Source: Candidatus Nanopelagicaceae bacterium (GTDB lineage Bacteria; Actinomycetota; Actinomycetes; Nanopelagicales; Nanopelagicaceae). Taken from it: a DNA stretch of 5,132 nucleotides. Position 1 is the stretch's first letter; each line of letters starts with the position of its first letter. The stretch lies in NCBI GenBank assembly GCA_947478965.1, contig CANJXW010000059.1, positions 1 through 5,132 on the forward strand, in the 5' to 3' direction. The notes under the pieces were generated by a model. The model was not told the DNA's origin, did no database searches, and worked only from the letters and a program-made list of their open reading frames with translations. Below are positions 1 to 4,620 of this stretch, piece by piece. The translations under genes were made by a program, and so were the position numbers.

Positions 1-22
1 ATTGTAAAGCTGTACGGCAAAG

Positions 23-39
23 GTTTCTGATTTAGAAAC
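23..39. other. Small perfect hairpin in the leftmost intergenic stretch
   Basis: GTTTCT (23-28) and AGAAAC (34-39) form a perfect 6-bp stem around the 5-nt loop GATTT. Neither strand has a clean T-run after it, so it is not a textbook terminator. It could be the 3' end signal of a gene to the left: plus-strand frame 1 runs open from base 1 to a TGA at 28-30, reading IVKLYGKGF, but nine residues are too few to identify. The rest of 1-107 shows no credible ORF, tRNA or recognised riboswitch. Confidence 0.3.
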
Positions 40-97
40 TCGTTTGAGAAGTACTCTCCCGATCCTTTTTCATTCTTTCGAATGCGTGGTTAAGTAT

Positions 98-105
98 CTC
101 GCGAG
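98..105. promoter_or_regulatory. CTCGCGAG palindrome, possible protein-binding site
   Basis: CTCGCGAG is a perfect 8-bp palindrome. It extends to a 14-bp imperfect palindrome (95-108, TA..TA flanks with one mismatched pair) in AT-rich DNA just beyond the nagA terminator region. This is the sort of site a dimeric regulator can bind, but no regulator is visible and an 8-bp palindrome can arise by chance. The assignment is tentative. Confidence 0.15.
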
Positions 106-107
106 TT

Positions 108-139
108 AAAAAAACTTGCAACCCTAAAGCCGTTTTAGG
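108..139 (-). terminator. Probable rho-independent terminator of nagA
   Basis: Read on the minus strand, CCTAAA (139-134) pairs with TTTAGG (128-123) around the loop ACGGC. After an 8-nt gap (122-115) comes a run of seven T (114-108). The stem is short and AT-rich and it contains the nagA stop codon (TAA, 137-135). The gap before the T-run makes it a weak intrinsic terminator. Its position at the end of nagA supports the call. Confidence 0.45.
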
Positions 140-1238
140 CAGGAAGTACGGGCGTTTCTACCTTAAAAGTCTCAGGATTAAAGGTTAAAAAGAGAGCTTT
201 CATACCTACTTTTATCTCCCCTACATTTTTTATTTTAAGCGCTCGTGCAGGCGTTGTTGATGCCGCTAGAGATGCCTCAACAACGGATGCGCCAACATCA
301 ACAAAATTAATAAAGGCTTGATCCATTGTTAGGGTGGAACCGGCAAGAGATCCAGTTGACATAAGCCTTGCAATACCATTTTTTACTTTAACGGCGAGAT
401 TTCCAATGACATATTCTCCATCACCGCAACCAGATGCAGACATTGCATCTGTAATCAGTGCGATACGCCCGGGGGCAGCATCACGCACTCTATTAATGGT
501 TTTGTCATCTACGTGTTGGCCATCGGCGATAATTTCCAAAGTTGCACGGGGGTCTTCAAGGAGAGCAGTCGCAAATGTGCGATCGCCATCTGGCAGTTTT
601 GCCATGGCGTTGGTGAAGTGGGTTGCAACGGTTGCACCAGCATCGAGAGCCGCAGCAGCTTCTTCATATCGGCCATTGCTGTGTCCGATAGCAACAATTA
701 CCTTCTTCGAGGCGATTAACTCGATCGCATCCATTGCGCTGCGAAGTTCTGGTGCGATCGTAATCATCTTTACTGCACCATCTGCAAGGGTAAGAATTTC
801 GGCGATGATTTCAACTGATGGCTCACGCAGGGCTGCTGGATCATGCGCGCCGCTTCTCGCATGAGAGATGTATGGTCCTTCGAGGTGAATGCCAGCAATT
901 GCTCCGCTTTCTACAAAAGGAGCAAGTCTGCGGATCTGCAATTTCAAATCACGAACCTCGGCGCTTACTAAGCTTGCAACGAGTGTATGAGTACCGTGTG
1001 ACTTATGAAATTCAATGACCTTTTCAATTTCTGCATCGGTCTCCGCTGAAAAATAGAGACCCGCTCCGCCATGGCAGTGCATATCTACAAATGCTGGAAT
1101 GAGAATATCTTCAATCGTGACATCGGCAGATTTAGATATACCTGAAGCGATTTTAGTGATGAGCCCATCTTTTACATGGATAGAGACATCGCTTTTCAAT
1201 TGGCCATCTATGACTGCGGATTTTGCTTGAATAATCAA
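135..1238 (-). CDS. nagA: N-acetylglucosamine-6-phosphate deacetylase
   Basis: This 367-residue amidohydrolase hydrolyses N-acetylglucosamine-6-phosphate to glucosamine-6-phosphate and acetate in the cytosol, in GlcNAc and cell-wall recycling. The length is normal, or slightly short, for NagA. Visible motifs are the metal-binding HCHGGAG (H54, H56), GIHLEGPY (E120), AIGHSN (H186), ATHFTNAM (H207, N210), IADGQH (H242) and ITDAMSASG (catalytic D264), then TGSLAGST (295-302). A short N-terminal beta part (1-50) precedes the TIM barrel, and the C-terminus returns to it. The start is TTG, supported by a GAAAGGG Shine-Dalgarno 10 nt upstream; no ATG lies nearby. The gene follows dedA by 51 nt on the same strand and may share its transcript. 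Oddities: the usual REPG-type stretch after NAM is replaced by AKLPDGDRT (213-221), and the C-terminal AD(L/I) motif reads KALFL. The family call is firm; exact substrate is slightly less certain because of the altered phosphate-site motif. Confidence 0.93.
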   Translation of the reverse strand: MIIQAKSAVIDGQLKSDVSIHVKDGLITKIASGISKSADVTIEDILIPAFVDMHCHGGAGLYFSAETDAEIEKVIEFHKSHGTHTLVASLVSAEVRDLKLQIRRLAPFVESGAIAGIHLEGPYISHARSGAHDPAALREPSVEIIAEILTLADGAVKMITIAPELRSAMDAIELIASKKVIVAIGHSNGRYEEAAAALDAGATVATHFTNAMAKLPDGDRTFATALLEDPRATLEIIADGQHVDDKTINRVRDAAPGRIALITDAMSASGCGDGEYVIGNLAVKVKNGIARLMSTGSLAGSTLTMDQAFINFVDVGASVVEASLAASTTPARALKIKNVGEIKVGMKALFLTFNPETFKVETPVLPA

Positions 1239-1248
1239 TTAAGGAACA

Positions 1249-1255
1249 CCCTTTC
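1249..1255 (-). promoter_or_regulatory. Shine-Dalgarno of nagA, inside a small hairpin
   Basis: On the minus strand GAAAGGG lies 10 nt upstream of the TTG start at 1238-1236. It is the best ribosome-binding site for this frame and decides the start. The site is flanked by CACC and GGTG, which can form a 4-bp stem around it, so it could be partly hidden in the mRNA. Whether this hairpin forms is not known. Confidence 0.5.
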
Positions 1256-1289
1256 GGTGATTGTGATCGCTGGTTAAATGAGTAAAGCT

Positions 1290-1913
1290 TTATTCCTCCA
1301 GTAGGCGCTCCAGTTGTCGCTTCAAAAGCAAGATCACTGTGACTAAGACGATAAGAATGGCAAAAGCCCAATACTTCAAATACTGCTCAAGCTGAGCAAG
1401 ACTTCCGGCAAAAATGTAACCAAGTACTCCGACACCACCTGCAAAAATTGTAGCTCCTGCAACATTCCATTTAACAAAGACTTTATATGGCACATTGTTC
1501 ATAGCTGCTAGCGCAGGAATGAGAGCACGAAGCAACCCTTGAGCACGACCAAAGAAGATCGCTCCCCAGTGATATCGATCGAAGATATGTTGAGCCAATC
1601 GCCAACGTTTTTCGCCTACGAAGCGACCAAGTTGATGTGACTTAATTCGAGCGCCGTATTTATGCCCAATAAAATATCCAATGGAATCTCCGGTTGCCGC
1701 GGCAATTATTGAAGAGATAACAAATAACCACAGTGGCCAGACGCCTTGGAAAGCAAGTAACCCTCCAGTGATCAACGCTGCTTCTCCAGGCAAAATCAGC
1801 CCGAGGAATGCGGCTCCTTCTGCAAAAACCATCAAGATCAACAATATGAAAAGTGGAACCTGAAGATTATTGAGAACGAGCCAATTGGAGGAAGTTTCAA
1901 GCCATGCTGACAT
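1290..1913 (-). CDS. DedA-family (SNARE-associated/VTT domain) membrane protein
   Basis: This is a 207-residue integral membrane protein of the DedA family. Members are linked to membrane homeostasis and lipid-carrier flipping (undecaprenyl phosphate or phospholipids); the substrate here is unknown. Diagnostic motifs are FAE (30-32) followed by LILPGEAALITGGLLA (39-54) in the first re-entrant/membrane region, GDSIGYFIG (75-83) and YGARI, then FFGRAQGLLRALIPALAAM (120-138) with R123, R129 and P133, and NVAGATIF (150-157). Hydrophobic segments lie at about 19-55, 59-74, 117-138, 151-172 and 182-198, ending in a charged tail (KRQLERLLEE). The usual GR(F/Y)IPG before the second arginine reads GRAQG here. 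The start is ATG with no Shine-Dalgarno, but a TAGACT box ends 6 nt upstream, so translation may be leaderless. It is divergent from the nitroreductase gene and 51 nt upstream of nagA. The family is certain; the specific function is not. Confidence 0.9.
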   Translation of the reverse strand: MSAWLETSSNWLVLNNLQVPLFILLILMVFAEGAAFLGLILPGEAALITGGLLAFQGVWPLWLFVISSIIAAATGDSIGYFIGHKYGARIKSHQLGRFVGEKRWRLAQHIFDRYHWGAIFFGRAQGLLRALIPALAAMNNVPYKVFVKWNVAGATIFAGGVGVLGYIFAGSLAQLEQYLKYWAFAILIVLVTVILLLKRQLERLLEE

Positions 1914-1919
1914 GCGCTA

Positions 1920-1925
1920 AGTCTA
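1920..1925 (-). promoter_or_regulatory. Candidate -10 box of dedA (leaderless promoter)
   Basis: On the minus strand TAGACT fits TAnnnT and lies 6 nt before the dedA ATG. That spacing would start transcription at or near the A of the start codon, a common arrangement in Actinobacteria. No convincing -35 is seen at 16-18 nt spacing. The absence of a Shine-Dalgarno fits this reading. This is inferred from pattern only. Confidence 0.35.
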
Positions 1926-1927
1926 TC

Positions 1928-1933
1928 GGAGAG
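1928..1933 (+). promoter_or_regulatory. Shine-Dalgarno that decides the nitroreductase start
   Basis: GGAGAG sits 6 nt before an in-frame TTG (1940-1942) and 15 nt before the in-frame ATG at 1949. The ideal spacing to TTG favours that start. The ATG at 1904 lies upstream of this site, inside the divergent dedA gene, and cannot use it. Confidence 0.5.
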
Positions 1934-1939
1934 TTAGCC

Positions 1940-2521
1940 TTGCTCCTTATGAGAGCAAATACAGCACATCCAGTCCATGAAATTATCGCTACGCGGAGAA
2001 GCCCTCGTTCTCTGGCCCCAGAAGCCGCACTTTCTGATATTGAAATAATTTCAATACTCGAAGCTGCCAGGTGGGCTCCCTCTGCATTTAATGGGCAACC
2101 GTGGCGCTTCTTTCTTGGAAAGAATGGGGATGCAACTTTTACTCAGATCCTTTCTTCCTTAGAGCCTTTCAACCAAGGATGGGCAAAGAATGCATCTGTA
2201 CTTATCTTGGTTGCGGCAAAGACGACAAGGGACGATGGCTCCATTCATGCTGACTTTCAATATGACACAGCTCTTGCAGTCGCACAGATGGTCTTTGAAG
2301 TTCATAACCTTGGATATGTAGCCCATCAAATGACTGGATTTAATCGAGAGAGCGCTCAGAGCGCGTTAGATATTCCACGTGATTTGGTACCTGTTGTTGT
2401 GGTTGCGATCGGCAAGCAAGATCACGCAGATAAATTGGCTCCAGCTTTGGCTGAGCGAGAAGTTGCTGCCCGTACTCGTAAACCTCTAACTGAAATAGTG
2501 CTTCGCGGACTTCCCGTCTAA
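1940..2521 (+). CDS. Nitroreductase-family FMN oxidoreductase
   Basis: This is a small soluble flavoprotein, 193 residues from the TTG start. Nitroreductase-fold enzymes form dimers that bind FMN and pass electrons from NAD(P)H to nitro compounds, quinones or other acceptors; the natural substrate here cannot be told. Diagnostic features numbered from the TTG are ATRRSPRSL (17-25, FMN phosphate-binding arginines), EAARWAPSAFNGQPWRF (41-57, the family signature), a central helix DTALAVAQMVFEVHNLG (about 109-125), AHQMTGF (128-134) and VVVVAIGK (152-159). The start was chosen from GGAGAG 6 nt upstream. Alternatives are ATG 1949 (190 aa, all motifs kept) and ATG 1904 (205 aa, overlapping dedA by 10 bp). 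It is divergent from dedA, and its TAA overlaps the kynA stop from the other strand. Closeness to the kynurenine genes may hint at an aromatic substrate, but the convergent orientation argues against a shared operon. Confidence 0.88.
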   Translation: MLLMRANTAHPVHEIIATRRSPRSLAPEAALSDIEIISILEAARWAPSAFNGQPWRFFLGKNGDATFTQILSSLEPFNQGWAKNASVLILVAAKTTRDDGSIHADFQYDTALAVAQMVFEVHNLGYVAHQMTGFNRESAQSALDIPRDLVPVVVVAIGKQDHADKLAPALAEREVAARTRKPLTEIVLRGLPV

Positions 2522-3315
2522 AAGCGGGAGCGGATCTCCCAGAGATCCTTAAAGACTGGGTTGAAGAGAGTACTTGATAAGTATTCGACACCGCTTGAAC
2601 CACCAGAGCCCATCTTGTGGCCAATCGTGCGTTCGACCATCTTTACGTGGCGGTATCTCCACTCTTGGATTCCTTCATCAATATCAACAAGGCGCTCGCA
2701 TACCATCGCTGTCTCTGGATCATTGCGATGGATATCTAAAAGAACATCTTGAACTTGTGGATCCGATACATATGCGATTGATTTATCTCGATCGAGTATT
2801 GGTGCGGGCAAGGTATAGCCGCGTTGTACAAGGTATTCGAGAGTTGAATCCCAAATTGAATTACGAGATGTTAGCTCTTTGATTTCGGTTTGCACACCGA
2901 TGGGTAAATGCCCAGCCATCTTTGAATCTCGGCGGCCAAGTATTGCCTCTACTTTTCTAAACTGTGCTGACTGAAATCCACTTGAAGATGAGAGATAGCC
3001 GCGGAATGCGTTGAATTGCAAGGGCGTCATTGTTTCCAAGATATCAATCTGTGTGACGCAGACTTTCATAATCGTTCGTATGCGACCTAAGAGAGATAGC
3101 GAGTAGTGAGTGTTGCCTGCTTCTAGAGCTTTCCCAGCAGCTTCAAACTCATGGATGAGCTGTTTAAACCAGAGTTCATAAGTTTGGTGGATGATAATAA
3201 AAAGCATTTCATCGTGCTCTGGTCCTTGAGATAAAGGGCGCTGTAGTTTAAGTAATTCGTCTACGGCAAGATACGACGTATAAGTAAGTGCAGGATCGAA
3301 ATTCTCGTCGCTCAT
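2518..3315 (-). CDS. kynA: Tryptophan 2,3-dioxygenase (haem, kynurenine pathway)
   Basis: This 265-residue cytosolic haem enzyme, active as a tetramer in the family, inserts O2 into L-tryptophan to give N-formylkynurenine. Length is typical of bacterial TDO. The N-terminal part has LTYTSYLAVDELLKLQ (10-25), then FIIIHQTYELWFKQ (39-52), where H43 matches the active-site His55 of the Xanthomonas enzyme. PLQFNAFRGYLSSSSGFQS (98-116) gives R105, equivalent to Arg117, which holds the substrate carboxylate. WRYRHVKMVERTIG (219-232) holds the proximal haem ligand H223. It is followed by GSGGSSGVEYL (236-246) and C-terminal DLWEIRSRF. S237 replaces the Thr usual in GTGGSSG. The ATG overlaps the kynU stop as ATGA, with no Shine-Dalgarno of its own, so translation is probably coupled to kynU. 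The stop (TAG) overlaps the convergent nitroreductase stop. The identification is very secure. Confidence 0.96.
   Translation of the reverse strand: MSDENFDPALTYTSYLAVDELLKLQRPLSQGPEHDEMLFIIIHQTYELWFKQLIHEFEAAGKALEAGNTHYSLSLLGRIRTIMKVCVTQIDILETMTPLQFNAFRGYLSSSSGFQSAQFRKVEAILGRRDSKMAGHLPIGVQTEIKELTSRNSIWDSTLEYLVQRGYTLPAPILDRDKSIAYVSDPQVQDVLLDIHRNDPETAMVCERLVDIDEGIQEWRYRHVKMVERTIGHKMGSGGSSGVEYLSSTLFNPVFKDLWEIRSRF
2526..2548 (+). terminator. Hairpin past the nitroreductase stop, inside the kynA 3' end
   Basis: GGATCTC (2532-2538) and GAGATCC (2542-2548) form a perfect 7-bp stem with a CCA loop, 10 nt beyond the nitroreductase TAA. A competing 5-bp stem, GGGAG (2526-2530) with CTCCC (2536-2540), overlaps it. 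Only TT follows on the plus strand, so as an intrinsic terminator it is poor. On the minus strand it encodes DLWEIRS of KynA and is followed by a T4 run next to the kynA stop. It may slow polymerases in both directions, or it may be a by-product of the protein sequence. Confidence 0.25.
3312..3315 (-). promoter_or_regulatory. ATGA start/stop overlap coupling kynU to kynA
   Basis: On the minus strand the four bases ATGA contain both the kynA start (ATG) and the kynU stop (TGA). No Shine-Dalgarno precedes kynA (upstream reads CACGTGTGAC), so ribosomes finishing kynU probably restart here. This ties the two enzymes to one transcript and to matched expression. Confidence 0.8.
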
Positions 3316-4586
3316 GTCACACGTGAATCTGTGGTCTTAATTTTCTCATATTGGCGTGATGAGATGAGATCTCGGATTCGAGCAAAACCATCCCAAACTT
3401 CAACATATGAAGTTGGCAGAGGTGAAATTGCCAATCGAATCGAATTAGGAGTTCGGTAATCTGGAATAACACCTGCAAATTCACGTAGCGCTACACAGAT
3501 GCGCGCTGCATCTGGATGCCCAATCGAGATATGTCCGCCGCGCTCTTTTGGATTGCGAGCAGTGAGAAGCGTTACTCCAAGGTCAGCTAACCAGGCGTCA
3601 TAGAGCTCAATCATCATCTGGGTTCCGATCGCTGCTTTCTCTGCGATCGCTTCAATGGATGCTTCCTCGATCATCGTAAATGCGCTCTTTATACAGCGAA
3701 GACCCATGAGTGATGGGCTTGCGATTTGAAAACCGCGGATACCTTCTGCGCGCTCAAAGCCCGCACCCATTGCGAATTGATCAGCCTGCGAGAACCAACC
3801 TTGAATAGGAACTTGAAGATCTGCCTGCATTCTCTTATTTACATAGAGCCACGCAGGTGCACCAGGTCCTGAATTTCCATATTTATATGTGCACCCAACA
3901 GCAAGGTCAACACCGTTTTCATCAAAATTCATTTCGATAGCGCCTGCAGCATGGCTTGCATCCCACAGGGTTAGCGCCCCGTATGTACGGGCTAAATCGG
4001 TAATCGATTTAATGTCATTGCGTGCGCCAGAGCGGTATTGAATGACTTCAAAAGTTACAAGAGCTACATCTTCACTTAAGTACTTATCTAAAATCTCTGG
4101 AGTGATTCTCTCGTTCTCTGCAGAGCCTGGAGTTTCGTTATCGATGATAATTAAATTTAGGCCAAGCTTCTTTGAAATACCTTCAAGAATGTAGCGATCT
4201 GTGGGGAAATTAGCTGCATCAGTAATTATTGTCTTACGCCCAGGACGCGCGTTGATCGCAGCAAGTGCTAACTGGTAGAAGTTCACCGATGTTGTATCGC
4301 AAGCCAGAACCTGGCCTGATGCAGCCCCAAGTGTGGCGCGACCGATGAGATCACCTGTTGGTTGAGCCTCATCGACCCAATGTCCCCAACCCGCGACAAC
4401 TTCTGGGCCCCATTCATTGGTCATAAAGTCATTGACGGCGGTAATTGTCGAATGAGGCAAGCGACCCAATGAATTTCCATCTAAATAACAAATATTTGGA
4501 TCAGAGATCACAAATTGAGAGCGAAAGTGGGCTAACGGGTCTCTTGCATCGAGTTGAAGTGCGTATTCGCGGTCAGTAACTTTCAT
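3312..4586 (-). CDS. kynU: Kynureninase (PLP-dependent)
   Basis: This 424-residue cytosolic fold-type I PLP enzyme cleaves L-kynurenine to anthranilate and L-alanine. Length is normal for the family. N-terminal ICYLDGNSLGRLP (32-44) and GWGHWVDEAQPTGDLIG (66-82) are characteristic kynureninase stretches. Cofactor-site residues fit the Pseudomonas enzyme: F127 and D130 in NFPTDRY, D209 and H212 in LWDASHAAG, and Y234 with the Schiff-base lysine K235 in TYKYGNSGPGAPAWLYV. W264 lies in IQGWF and the carboxylate-binding R384 in SIRLAISPLPTSY. GGHISIGHPDA (350-360) is in the C-terminal domain. The start is ATG at 4586; an AGGAGA lies rather far upstream (14 nt) and a TACCTT box lies 5 nt upstream. 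It is first in a two-gene unit with kynA (ATGA overlap) and divergent from the ABC-F gene across 23 bp. The usual partner, arylformamidase, is absent here. The identification is very secure. Confidence 0.96.
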   Translation of the reverse strand: MKVTDREYALQLDARDPLAHFRSQFVISDPNICYLDGNSLGRLPHSTITAVNDFMTNEWGPEVVAGWGHWVDEAQPTGDLIGRATLGAASGQVLACDTTSVNFYQLALAAINARPGRKTIITDAANFPTDRYILEGISKKLGLNLIIIDNETPGSAENERITPEILDKYLSEDVALVTFEVIQYRSGARNDIKSITDLARTYGALTLWDASHAAGAIEMNFDENGVDLAVGCTYKYGNSGPGAPAWLYVNKRMQADLQVPIQGWFSQADQFAMGAGFERAEGIRGFQIASPSLMGLRCIKSAFTMIEEASIEAIAEKAAIGTQMMIELYDAWLADLGVTLLTARNPKERGGHISIGHPDAARICVALREFAGVIPDYRTPNSIRLAISPLPTSYVEVWDGFARIRDLISSRQYEKIKTTDSRVT

Positions 4587-4591
4587 AGTTA

Positions 4592-4620
4592 AAGGTACGC
4601 TCTCCTACCGTGGCGCGCAA
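4592..4620 (-). promoter_or_regulatory. Candidate kynU promoter
   Basis: On the minus strand TTGCGC (4620-4615) and TACCTT (4597-4592) are separated by 17 nt, a sigma-70-like layout with only partial matches (3 of 6 for the -35). The -10 ends 5 nt before the kynU ATG, which would give a leaderless or nearly leaderless mRNA. If so, the AGGAGA at 4606-4601 would lie upstream of the transcript and would not be a ribosome site. The -35 lies inside the first codons of the divergent ABC-F gene. This is a pattern-based guess. Confidence 0.3.
4596..4601 (+). promoter_or_regulatory. Candidate -10 box of the ABC-F gene
   Basis: TACGCT fits TAnnnT and ends 8 nt before the GTG start at 4610. No Shine-Dalgarno precedes that GTG at a normal distance, so leaderless translation is possible. 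No good -35 is visible. It overlaps the proposed kynU -10 on the other strand, so the two promoters would compete. Confidence 0.25.

Noticed and set aside
1..30. Possible C-terminal tail IVKLYGKGF of a gene to the left
   Set aside because: Nine residues ending at TGA 28-30 are too few to identify or to separate from chance. It is mentioned only as context for the hairpin.
60..120. A tRNA or structured RNA suggested by TTCGAAT near position 78
   Set aside because: No acceptor stem, anticodon arm or matching flanks can be folded around it; the TTCGAAT resemblance stands alone.
334..864. 176-codon plus-strand open frame inside nagA
   Set aside because: It lies fully antisense to a well-supported gene, its translation is low-complexity Ser/Ala/Arg-rich with no motif, and no ribosome site was noted.
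1283..1292. TAAAGCTTTA palindrome at the dedA stop as a terminator
   Set aside because: A 10-bp palindrome has no room for a loop and no T-run follows. dedA and nagA more likely read through.
1904..2521. A single aromatic-degradation operon joining the nitroreductase and kynurenine genes
   Set aside because: The nitroreductase is convergent with kynA and cannot share its transcript, and its substrate is unknown.
2340..2624. 94-codon minus-strand frame across the kynA / nitroreductase junction
   Set aside because: It is out of frame with kynA and antisense to the nitroreductase, with no motif. Both overlapping genes are well supported.
2574..2882. 102-codon plus-strand frame inside kynA
   Set aside because: It is antisense to conserved haem-enzyme coding sequence and the translation resembles no known family. 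It is a by-product of the kynA codons.
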